In this document: positions 1-5,329 of the stretch, in pieces
Layout: each line of letters begins with the position of its first letter
How positions within the stretch are numbered: position 1 is the stretch's first letter
Source of the DNA: Deltaproteobacteria bacterium
GTDB taxonomy: Bacteria > Desulfobacterota > Desulfobacteria > Desulfobacterales > JAUVGT01
Assembly (NCBI GenBank): GCA_030593645.1
Contig: JAUVGT010000151.1
Location: 1-10,777 of the forward strand
DNA: 10,777 bases
Reading direction: 5' to 3'
Made by a program: the position numbers and the translations under genes
Notes under the pieces: model-generated
The model's input: the letters and a program-made list of their open reading frames with translations, nothing else
What the model was told of the DNA's origin: nothing
Database searches by the model: none

Positions 1-176
1 GTGCGCTAAAGTGACTAAAATGCCTAAAGTTAATGAATCCTGTCTGTTTTTATTTAAAAGATGGAGCTTATTGCGACTCCGGCTTGTCCGCCATAGCTTT
101 AGCGACGGCGGGAACTGTCCGCATAGCTTTAGCGGCGACGGCACTTTAGTGCACTTTAGCTCACTTTAGTCACTTT
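1..176. repeat. Imperfect inverted array of CTAAAGTG-type units
   Basis: The left arm (1-32) holds about three units of a 9-10 bp repeat around CTAAAGTGA. The right arm (141-176) holds four units of the reverse complement, such as GCACTTTAGT, with a clear 10-bp period. The two arms are inverted relative to each other, so the block is a long imperfect palindrome whose centre contains the CCATAGCTTTAGCG units listed separately. No ORF of credible composition crosses it. It is a non-coding repeat, possibly a composite of intergenic elements. The left arm may continue outside the window. Confidence 0.6.
86..141. repeat. Two REP-like units (CCATAGCTTTAGCGACGG type)
   Basis: Two near-copies lie in tandem: GTCCGCCATAGCTTTAGCG followed by ACGGCGG at 86-111, and GTCCGCATAGCTTTAGCG followed by GCGACGG at 117-141. 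The first has complementary ends, CCGCC (88-92) and GGCGG (107-111), so it can form a small hairpin. A third copy lies at 355-380. Short GC-rich palindromic units in an otherwise AT-rich spacer fit REP-type dispersed repeats. No transposase is linked to them here. Confidence 0.6.
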
Positions 177-210
177 GATTTATTTCTTATGGCAGAGCCA
201 TTTATCTCTG

Positions 211-253
211 ACCTGGCCCAAAGGACCAGGTTTTATTTGATAAAATAAACCTG
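211..253 (+). terminator. Overlapping hairpins, possible terminator
   Basis: ACCTGG (211-216) pairs with CCAGGT (226-231) and is followed by TTTATTT, which resembles a rho-independent terminator on the plus strand. A second palindrome overlaps it: CAGGTTT (227-233) pairs with AAACCTG (247-253). The two hairpins cannot form together. No upstream gene is visible in the window, so the terminator reading depends on a transcript entering from the left. It may simply be part of the repeat-rich spacer. Confidence 0.3.
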
Positions 254-311
254 AACCTGTGGGCCGTGTCAGATATAAAAGACTTTGCCTTTTGCATTAA
301 TGACACTGTCT

Positions 312-329
312 TTCCGGCGGAGACCGGAA
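312..329. repeat. REP-like hairpin TTCCGG-N6-CCGGAA
   Basis: TTCCGG (312-317) and CCGGAA (324-329) are perfect complements around the 6-nt loop CGGAGA, followed by TCCAGCATGTC. Sequences of the style CCGGcggagaCCGGAATCCAG are familiar dispersed intergenic palindromes in many proteobacteria. It sits 25 bp before another repeat copy, so the spacer is a patchwork of repeat types. Confidence 0.45.
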
Positions 330-354
330 TCCAGCATGTCTGCCATAGCCTCCT

Positions 355-380
355 GATCGCCATAGCTTTAGCGACGGAGG
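355..380. repeat. Third copy of the CCATAGCTTTAGCGACGG unit
   Basis: GATCGCCATAGCTTTAGCG followed by ACGGAGG matches the units at 86-111 and 117-141 almost exactly. A shorter fragment, TCTGCCATAGCC, sits just upstream at 339-350. The stretch 381-531 beyond it shows no further repeat. It holds only the leader of the arginase-family gene. Confidence 0.55.
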
Positions 381-531
381 TTGGCGAATGCGGGATAAAC
401 GATTCGGCATCACAAATTATTCATGGAGCGGTTGAACAACAAAAAAACTCCCCGACCCCGCAATTTATTTAATATTTTTTAAATGTGTGATATCAAATAC
501 AAATACACTCAAAATGCGGGGGCTTATAATT

Positions 532-1293
532 ATGCAAAACCAATACATCCTGTCACCATTTTATCTTGATGAACCTCTACCCGGCCTGGAGCTTATCGCA
601 GAATCCGGCTGGTTAATGAATAAACCAGTTTTGCCTGAAGATGACAAACAGCATCGAATGTCTCATATATACAAGCAACTGGCTGAATACACCACTGAAG
701 TGGTTTTATCGGGGAAACGTCCGGTCAGCATTACGGGCGATTGCTGCAGTTCACTTGGTGTATTTGCCGGTCTCCAGAAAGCAGGGATTGATCCGATTTT
801 TATCTGGTTTGACGCCCATGGTGATTTCAATACATGGGAAACCACACCGAGTGGTTTCCTTGGCGGAATGCCTCTTGCCATGATTGCCGGGCGTGGTGAA
901 CAAACCATTCCGAATGCTATTGGCCTGAAGACTGTAGCAGAAGAAAAAATTATATTAACAGACGGCCGGGACCTTGATCCGGATGAAGAGAAGATGATAA
1001 AAGAATCTCAACTGATTCATCTCTCTGATGTAAATGAACTGAACGGACATCCGATGATTGGTCATCCTTTGTATATCCATATTGATATGGACATTATCAA
1101 TCCGGATGAAGTGCCTGCAATGAATTATCCCGCCGCAGGCGGTCCATCGATAGCCGAACTTAGTCGTATTTTTAGAAGGTTATCTGAGACGGGTAAAGTT
1201 ATTGGAGTTTCGGTATCCACATGGAATCCGGAATTGGACAAGAAAGGGCAAAACCGTAAACAATGCATGAATCTTCTAAAGGCCCTTTTATAA
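532..1293 (+). CDS. Arginase-fold (ureohydrolase-like) family protein
   Basis: 253 residues from the ATG at 532, preceded by GGGGG (518-522) with a 9-nt gap. In-frame GTG 487 and ATG 514 would add residues unlike the family and lack such a site. The ureohydrolase metal motifs are visible: DAHGDFN (D94, H96, D98) and DMD followed by NPD (D185, D187), with G-G-P downstream. Two positions differ from true arginases. The first metal-ligand motif GGDHS reads TGDCC (68-72), placing Cys71 where His is usual. The C-terminal EVNP motif, whose Glu binds the guanidinium group, reads TWNP (230-233). The fold assignment is secure, but the substrate is probably not arginine and is unknown. It converges on the GNAT gene with 3 nt between stop codons. 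Confidence 0.8.
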   Translation: MQNQYILSPFYLDEPLPGLELIAESGWLMNKPVLPEDDKQHRMSHIYKQLAEYTTEVVLSGKRPVSITGDCCSSLGVFAGLQKAGIDPIFIWFDAHGDFNTWETTPSGFLGGMPLAMIAGRGEQTIPNAIGLKTVAEEKIILTDGRDLDPDEEKMIKESQLIHLSDVNELNGHPMIGHPLYIHIDMDIINPDEVPAMNYPAAGGPSIAELSRIFRRLSETGKVIGVSVSTWNPELDKKGQNRKQCMNLLKALL

Positions 1294-1296
1294 CCA

Positions 1297-1815
1297 TTAT
1301 TTAGTCATTTTTCCTGTTACAATACCATCAGCATTTAATTTTTTGGTTAGTCTTAATGCTTTAAGGCTCATATCAGGGAAATTGCAGGTTGTTTCTCCTG
1401 TTGGAACAAATCCAGCCTTTATATAAAAGCCGCCATTGTATTCAGGGATTATGGTATCCACAACCAATTCTTTGACTTCTCTCCAGTTTGAAAGAATCCA
1501 TTTCTCGACATACTGGAGGCAGGTCTTTCCAATACCACTTCCGAGACAATCAAGATCGATATAAACCAGGGGAATTTCAGCAGTGGTTTTATTGATTTTT
1601 TTTATTGTAAAAAACGCGATAGATTTTTCATTTTTTTCCAAAATAAAGAATTCCATTTCTTCTGCCATCCGAATATAATCATCAGGCATGTACGCGTTTA
1701 CACCTGCAGCAATCGCTTGGGATGACAGTTCACTTGAAAATTTTTGTATAAACGGGTTTGCCCGCGTCTTAAAACAAAAGACAGCATCTTCCGGTATAAA
1801 TTTACGGATATTCAT
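1297..1815 (-). CDS. GNAT family N-acetyltransferase
   Basis: 172 residues from the ATG at 1815-1813, chosen because GAGAG lies five bases upstream. A TTG four codons earlier overlaps that site and is less likely. The central strand-helix IPLVYIDLDCLGSGIGKTCL (81-100) contains the acetyl-CoA pyrophosphate loop GSGIGK of motif A. NGGFYIKAGF (127-136) is the typical GNAT motif B, where the helix and following strand bind the CoA arm. The N-terminal 60 residues show no extra domain and there is no signal peptide, so it should act in the cytoplasm by transferring acetyl from acetyl-CoA to an amine. The acceptor cannot be read from the sequence. It is unlikely to share a transcript with the convergent arginase-fold gene. 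Confidence 0.8.
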   Translation of the reverse strand: MNIRKFIPEDAVFCFKTRANPFIQKFSSELSSQAIAAGVNAYMPDDYIRMAEEMEFFILEKNEKSIAFFTIKKINKTTAEIPLVYIDLDCLGSGIGKTCLQYVEKWILSNWREVKELVVDTIIPEYNGGFYIKAGFVPTGETTCNFPDMSLKALRLTKKLNADGIVTGKMTK

Positions 1816-1879
1816 AATTTCTCTCAAATTCAGTTCTTTTTTTCACAGAGACATAATAAATCTGAATGAATATAAAAAG

Positions 1880-2050
1880 CAAGGTTGATGGTCTCGTAAA
1901 AAGTCCAAATTAGACGGTTTCGTAAAAAGTTCAAATTCAAGGCGTGCAAATTTCGTAATCATGAAGTGTACTTATAGTACATTGAATGATTGCGAAATGC
2001 AGCACAACGCAGAAGTTGGACTTTTTACGAAACCGTCAAGGTTGGATGGT
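1880..2050. repeat. 125-bp palindromic MITE-like element with partial tandem end
   Basis: The terminal arms are GACGGTTTCGTAAAAAGT plus TCAA (1913-1934) and its inverted partner at 2016-2037, matching at 21 of 22 positions. Nested inside are ATTTCGTAATCAT against ATGATTGCGAAAT (one mismatch) and TGTACT-TAT-AGTACA, so the unit folds into one long imperfect hairpin. A 26-nt near-copy of the left end (GATGGTCTCGTAAAAAGTCC and on, 1887-1912) abuts it in tandem. CAAGGTTGATGGT (1880-1892) and CAAGGTTGGATGGT (2037-2050) flank the whole as imperfect direct repeats, like a target duplication. There is no ORF inside. The remainder of the 1816-2181 spacer holds only the ywbE upstream region. Confidence 0.7.
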
Positions 2051-2103
2051 GTACTGTATCGGAAATATGATAAAATTGTGATCCAATCATTAAAAATTCG
2101 ATT

Positions 2104-2136
2104 TTGACAATTTAGTTATAACTCATTATGTATTAT
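2104..2136 (+). promoter_or_regulatory. Possible sigma70-type promoter for ywbE
   Basis: A perfect -35 hexamer TTGACA lies at 2104-2109. At 17-nt spacing the -10 candidate is TATGTA (2127-2132), a weak match; TATTAT (2131-2136) fits better but needs a 21-nt spacer. The location just past the repeat element and about 50 nt before the gene is right, but the -10 is uncertain. Confidence 0.3.
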
Positions 2137-2181
2137 GGAAAATATATATAAAATCAAAGGTTGAGAGGGGTAGTAACTAAA

Positions 2182-2376
2182 ATGAGCGGTACAGAACGGA
2201 AAAATATCAAAAATGGCACGCGTGTACGAATTGTACTCAAGAAAGACCAAAGAACCGGGAAGCTGACCGAAGGTATTGTAAAAGATATATTGACCAAATC
2301 ACCTGTTCATCCCCATGGTATCAAGGTTCGGTTAGAAAATGGGCTGATCGGGCGGGTTAAAGAGATATTGGCATAG
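2182..2376 (+). CDS. YwbE family small protein
   Basis: 64 residues from the ATG at 2182, with purine-rich GAGAGGGG (2163-2170) upstream. A TTG at 2161 in the same frame overlaps that site and is rejected as the start. The protein is basic and matches the YwbE family (DUF2196) along its length: N-G-x-x-V-R-I-V-L-K-K-D-Q-R-T-G near the start, then L-T-E-G-I-V-K-D-I-L-T-K-S, then H-P-H-G-I-K-V-R-L and G-R-V-K-E-I-L. The family is widespread, small-barrel-like in pattern and without an established biochemical role. It stands alone after the repeat element and converges on the aromatic operon. Confidence 0.85.
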   Translation: MSGTERKNIKNGTRVRIVLKKDQRTGKLTEGIVKDILTKSPVHPHGIKVRLENGLIGRVKEILA

Positions 2377-2430
2377 TAAAGAGCTCTAAGGTTTTTTAAT
2401 GACACTACGGATCCAATTTTACTTTTCTTA

Positions 2431-3558
2431 TTACGAAGCATCCCGGTTCATTATGGTTGTCTGCTTTTTAATCGATTCATTATGAATCAGCTCGAGCATA
2501 CTTTTCATGAATTCGCTGCTGAGACCCATTGCTACTCCCATTGCAGTGCGTTTTCTCATGATTTCTTCCCACCTATTGATCTGTAGAATGGTTATCCTTT
2601 TTTCCCGTTTATATTCACCGATGCTGCCCGTAATATCGATCCTTGTGGCAAGATTTTGGATGATGCTGTCATCGAGCTCATCAATCTTTCGTCTCAGTTC
2701 TTTTAATCGGTTCTTTAAATTTCCATTCATTACTGCGGAATCCCTGATGATCAGATTTTCGATAATTTCTTCCAGCTGGTTTGCGGTTACCTGCTGTTTT
2801 GCATCGCTTAAAGCGATTTTCGGATGGATATGGCATTCGATCATAAGACCTGACATATCCAGATCAATTGCCTTTTGTGATACCAGTGGAATCAAATCAC
2901 GATTACCTGTGATATGGCTTGGGTCGCAGATAATATCAAGATCCGGGAACATGGTTTTCAGTTCAATCGGTATCTCCCATCTTGGTGCGTTTCTGAAGGG
3001 TAATTTCTTAAAAGTTGAAAATCCTCTGTGAATGGCCATGAGTTTGGTAATGCCGGCATTATTGATTCTTTCAAGAGCGCCCACCCACAATTGCAGATCC
3101 GGATTCACCGGGTTTTTGATCATGACGGGTATATCAACCCCTTTAAGGGAGTCCGCAATTTCCTGAACAGCAAAAGGGTTTACAGTTGTTCTGGCACCGA
3201 TCCATAAAATGTCAATACCATGTTTCAGACTCATTTCAACATGGCCGGTATTCGCCACTTCTGTTGCAGTCAACACGCCTGTTTCTTCTTTTACTCTTTT
3301 CATCCATCCAAGGCCTTTCTCACCCACACCTTCAAATGAATTTGGACGTGTTCTTGGTTTCCAGATGCCGGCCCTGAAGATGTGAGCCCTATTGATTCGG
3401 GCGATCTCTTTTGCGGTATTCACAACCTGGTTTTCATTTTCAGCACTGCATGGTCCGCTTATGATTATCGGTTTTTTAGTACCTTTCAGCCATTTATTTA
3501 CAGGTGTAATCTCTAAGCCTGAATGATTTTTTCCTGTTTCAATGGTTGGTTGTTTCAT
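2431..3558 (-). CDS. aroF: Bifunctional DAHP synthase / chorismate mutase
   Basis: 375 residues. The N-terminal part (about 20-265) is a type I-beta/KDO8PS-like DAHP synthase, joining PEP and erythrose 4-phosphate as the first shikimate step. Visible motifs are GPCSAE (35-40), F-R-A-G with KPRTRP (61-72), IGARTTVNP (120-128), IKNP (147-150), HRGF (177-180), CDPSHITGNR (211-220) and ECHIHP (241-246). The C-terminal part (about 280-365) is an AroQ-type chorismate mutase with LRRKIDELDD, the R-I-D-I-T helix and EYKREK, holding the usual Arg and Lys catalytic residues. Mutase at the C-terminus is the arrangement known from Bacteroidetes-type enzymes, opposite to that of Bacillus. The ATG is three bases after the tyrA stop, with its GAGGA site inside the tyrA end, indicating coupled translation. 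No ACT domain is seen, so the mutase part may mediate feedback. Confidence 0.93.
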   Translation of the reverse strand: MKQPTIETGKNHSGLEITPVNKWLKGTKKPIIISGPCSAENENQVVNTAKEIARINRAHIFRAGIWKPRTRPNSFEGVGEKGLGWMKRVKEETGVLTATEVANTGHVEMSLKHGIDILWIGARTTVNPFAVQEIADSLKGVDIPVMIKNPVNPDLQLWVGALERINNAGITKLMAIHRGFSTFKKLPFRNAPRWEIPIELKTMFPDLDIICDPSHITGNRDLIPLVSQKAIDLDMSGLMIECHIHPKIALSDAKQQVTANQLEEIIENLIIRDSAVMNGNLKNRLKELRRKIDELDDSIIQNLATRIDITGSIGEYKREKRITILQINRWEEIMRKRTAMGVAMGLSSEFMKSMLELIHNESIKKQTTIMNRDAS

Positions 3559-3561
3559 TTT

Positions 3562-4416
3562 TTATTCCTCGCTTCCCTGGAGGACCGCACCAATCCCGTT
3601 GGCCCTTTTCATTAAAAGGTTAAGTTTTTTTTCTTCATGGTTATCGATTAAATTTTTAAAATTTTGAAGATGGCTGATATATGCCCCCAGAGCTTCTGAA
3701 AGATGATCTGCATTTTGATTAAAAATCGGAGCCCACATATCGGGTGAGCTGTGGGCAAGTCTGACCGTTGAAGCGAACCCGCTGCCGGCCAGGTTAAAAA
3801 TATTTTCCCGGGTTTTTTCAATATCAAGAACGGTCAGCCCCAGGGTAAAAGAACTGACATGAGAAAGGTGGGACACATAAGCAAGATGCTGATCATGCGC
3901 TTCGGGTTCCATATAAATGGTGCGCATCTCAAGCCCCTGGTACATTTTCTCAACGAGCTTCAGTGCCAGGTTATTGCTTTTTTCCTTTTCGCAGATGATG
4001 GTCATTTTATCCTTAAAAAGACCGGAAAAAGCGGCACCGGGCCCGTTGTTTTCGGTTCCCGCAATCGGATGGGAAGCAACAAAATTCTGTCGTTTTGGAT
4101 GAGCATTCGCAATGTTACAGATATTTGACTTTGTGGATCCCATATCCGTGATAAACGTACGATGATCAACCTGATCCAGTATCCGGGGCAGCATTCTGGC
4201 AACCTGATTTACCGGAACTGCAATGATAACCAGATTCACGTTTTGCAATGCATCTTCAATTGGAAGTATTTCATCTACCAGACCGAGTTGAAGTGCCTCA
4301 TTTGCATGTTTTGGATTATTGTCCACTCCAATGATCCATGAAGCGAATCCGTTTTTTTTTAAATCGATGGCCAGGGAACCGCCGATTAAGCCGATTCCGA
4401 TAATACATATGTTCAT
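3562..4416 (-). CDS. tyrA: Prephenate dehydrogenase
   Basis: 284 residues from the ATG at 4416-4414, fixed by AAGGAG at 4424-4429 seven bases upstream; an in-frame start eight codons earlier has no such site. It converts prephenate to 4-hydroxyphenylpyruvate with NAD(P)+. The Rossmann loop GIGLIGGS (7-14) and Asp32 after the second strand suggest NAD+. The substrate region has TDMGSTK (90-96), SHPIAGTENNGPG (115-127) and HDQHLAYVSHLSH (174-186), carrying the His pair of this family. There is no ACT or mutase domain; the mutase is fused to the next gene. Arogenate cannot be ruled out as substrate. It is the first structural gene of an operon whose leader contains a tyrosine attenuator. Confidence 0.93.
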   Translation of the reverse strand: MNICIIGIGLIGGSLAIDLKKNGFASWIIGVDNNPKHANEALQLGLVDEILPIEDALQNVNLVIIAVPVNQVARMLPRILDQVDHRTFITDMGSTKSNICNIANAHPKRQNFVASHPIAGTENNGPGAAFSGLFKDKMTIICEKEKSNNLALKLVEKMYQGLEMRTIYMEPEAHDQHLAYVSHLSHVSSFTLGLTVLDIEKTRENIFNLAGSGFASTVRLAHSSPDMWAPIFNQNADHLSEALGAYISHLQNFKNLIDNHEEKKLNLLMKRANGIGAVLQGSEE

Positions 4417-4458
4417 TTTGCTACTCCTTTGATTTTTCAAAATGCTTAGGGTTCTAAC

Positions 4459-4499
4459 AAAAAAAAAGCCCGATTCCTTTATTCGGAATCGGGCTTTTT
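4459..4499 (-). terminator. Attenuator terminator in the tyrA leader
   Basis: Read on the minus strand, AAAAAGCCCGATTCC (4499-4485) pairs perfectly with GGAATCGGGCTTTTT (4477-4463) around a 7-nt loop. The transcript then ends in a run of nine U (4467-4459). This is a strong intrinsic terminator, but it lies 42 nt before the tyrA start rather than after a gene, and just after a Tyr-rich leader ORF. That position makes it an attenuator. The next gene upstream on this strand, the cupin, ends 255 nt earlier, so simple use as a cupin terminator is less likely. Confidence 0.88.
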
Positions 4500-4588
4500 A
4501 AACTCTTTCGTATGTATTTATTTAACTGCGCATACAACCACCATTCCGAATTATATTTCGGTTATAATAATAGTAATAATAATACGCA
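4481..4588 (-). promoter_or_regulatory. Antiterminator and competing stems of the Tyr attenuator
   Basis: On the minus strand ATTCGGAAT (4551-4543), inside the leader ORF, is the exact complement of ATTCCGAAT (4489-4481), which spans the terminator's left arm and loop. Pairing them blocks the terminator. The same segment can be held by CCGAA (4561-4557) pairing with TTCGG (4550-4546). TGCGTAT (4588-4582) can also pair with ATGCGCA (4533-4527), with one G-U, enclosing that hairpin. Both 5' strands lie at or next to the Tyr codons, so a ribosome stalled there would release the antiterminator. The pairings are read by eye; no folding energies were calculated. Confidence 0.75.
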
Positions 4589-4602
4589 TTGAATATGGTC
4601 AT
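4522..4602 (-). CDS. Tyrosine-rich leader peptide of the tyrA operon
   Basis: A 26-residue ORF runs from ATG (4602-4600) to TAA (4524-4522). It begins MTIFNA and then has seven Tyr codons in a row (4584-4564; six TAT and one TAC), followed by NRNIIRNGGCMRS. A purine-rich AAGAG lies seven bases before the ATG as a modest ribosome site. Translation itself is the sensor: scarce charged Tyr-tRNA should stall ribosomes on the run, free the antiterminator and allow transcription of tyrA and the DAHP synthase-mutase gene. A TTGACA hexamer at 4665-4660 may be the -35 of its promoter, though no good -10 is seen at normal spacing. The peptide probably has no function of its own. Confidence 0.87.
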   Translation of the reverse strand: MTIFNAYYYYYYYNRNIIRNGGCMRS

Positions 4603-4753
4603 AAGTTAACTCTTACTCACTATGGATTTTTCCGTAACCTCGCATATATTCATTACCATTGTCAATCATTTTTTAAATGACAGAAGATAAGTTCTGATTA
4701 TGTTGTCTGGCTTATTGAATTCCCTGTGCTTTACCGATCTGCCGATTCCGGTT

Positions 4754-5104
4754 TTATAGTTCCGGAGCTCCAGAAGGGATCAGACATACAAATACAAAAG
4801 TATCGCTCCCGTTGTTTCGGATCTGGTGTTCTTCATTACCCGGAATAAAAATGATATTTCCTGCTGTTACAGGTGTCCAGCCACCATCACGGAATACCTC
4901 ACCGTTTCCTGAATGAACAAATATCTCATGTTCCCACTCATGAGAATGACGCGGTGAAAATCCACCAGCCTCCAGCTTAAAAATACGCATACAAAAGTTT
5001 TCAGCTCCATCAGCCTCACCAATTACCACACGGCCGGTCACGCCTTTTACACCATCTGCCTCGAATTTTTTTGATTCTATCTCGGAATAATGCATTACCT
5101 TCAT
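4754..5104 (-). CDS. Single-domain cupin protein
   Basis: 116 residues from the ATG at 5104-5102, chosen because AAGGAG (5117-5112) lies seven bases upstream; the open frame extends 21 codons further but without a ribosome site. Cupin motif 1 is GGFSPRHSHEWEHEIF (47-62), giving metal ligands His53, His55 and probably Glu60. Motif 2 is GNIIFIPGNEEHQIRNNG (82-99), giving His93. This is a small cytoplasmic beta-barrel that probably binds a divalent metal. It could be an enzyme or a ligand-binding protein and the substrate is not evident. It is transcribed divergently from the hybrid kinase and lies 5' of the tyrA leader on the same strand, with no clear terminator between. Confidence 0.85.
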   Translation of the reverse strand: MKVMHYSEIESKKFEADGVKGVTGRVVIGEADGAENFCMRIFKLEAGGFSPRHSHEWEHEIFVHSGNGEVFRDGGWTPVTAGNIIFIPGNEEHQIRNNGSDTFVFVCLIPSGAPEL

Positions 5105-5140
5105 ATCCAATCTCCTTATAACCCATTCTGTAACAAATTT

Positions 5141-5169
5141 ACTATAAGCACAATGCCATATCAACACAA
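5141..5169 (-). promoter_or_regulatory. Candidate cupin promoter
   Basis: On the minus strand a TTGTGT -35 (5169-5164), a 17-nt spacer and a TATAGT -10 (5146-5141, five of six consensus bases) precede the cupin start. They predict a transcript beginning near 5134 with a leader of about 30 nt containing the AAGGAG site. The -35 match is only fair. Confidence 0.45.
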
Positions 5170-5177
5170 AAGTGTTG
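5162..5177. promoter_or_regulatory. Palindrome overlapping the cupin promoter, possible operator
   Basis: CAACAC-AAAA-GTGTTG is a perfect 6-bp inverted repeat with a 4-nt spacer. It covers the candidate -35 of the cupin gene in the intergenic region shared with the hybrid kinase. A dimeric regulator bound here would block the cupin promoter. The regulator is not identified. The site has no T-run in either direction, so it is not a terminator. Confidence 0.4.
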
Positions 5178-5247
5178 TAAATTTAGTCGGGTAGTCCATC
5201 AGATCATAAATGTTTGTTAAAATGTTGTGTTAATGTCAGATTTCATT

Positions 5248-5276
5248 TGTGCTCTGACCACAAACTGAGGTAAAAT
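5248..5276 (+). promoter_or_regulatory. Weak candidate promoter for the hybrid kinase
   Basis: TTGTGC (5248-5253), a 17-nt spacer and TAAAAT (5271-5276, five of six consensus bases) lie about 55 nt before the kinase start. The -35 match is poor. A GATAAT at 5310-5315 was considered but would leave too short a leader. Confidence 0.25.
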
Positions 5277-5329
5277 AGTAATATTACAACAATATTTTCA
5301 GTATTACAGGATAATCTAGGGATTGATGG

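Noticed and set aside
1..180. CRISPR array in the repeat-rich left end
   Set aside because: The units are 9-10 bp, adjacent and inverted across the block, with no uniform unique spacers and no cas gene.
266..472. 68-codon open frame on the plus strand
   Set aside because: It is made mostly of repeat units (312-329, 355-380), has no ribosome site, and its translation looks like no known protein.
2380..2402. AGAGCTCT palindrome followed by six T as a ywbE terminator
   Set aside because: The palindrome has no loop and no longer stem can be drawn, so it would not make a stable terminator hairpin.
2507..3031. 174-codon plus-strand frame opposite the DAHP synthase-mutase gene
   Set aside because: It lies wholly antisense to a gene with strong family motifs and has low-complexity, shadow-frame composition.
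4660..4665. TTGACA as a full promoter for the tyrA leader
   Set aside because: The hexamer is perfect, but the bases 16-18 nt downstream do not resemble a -10. TATATG is only 11 nt away, so no complete promoter is claimed.
4441..4753. T-box riboswitch upstream of tyrA
   Set aside because: No specifier-loop or T-box-like UGGN-type conserved block is seen, whereas a translated Tyr run with classic attenuator pairings explains the region.
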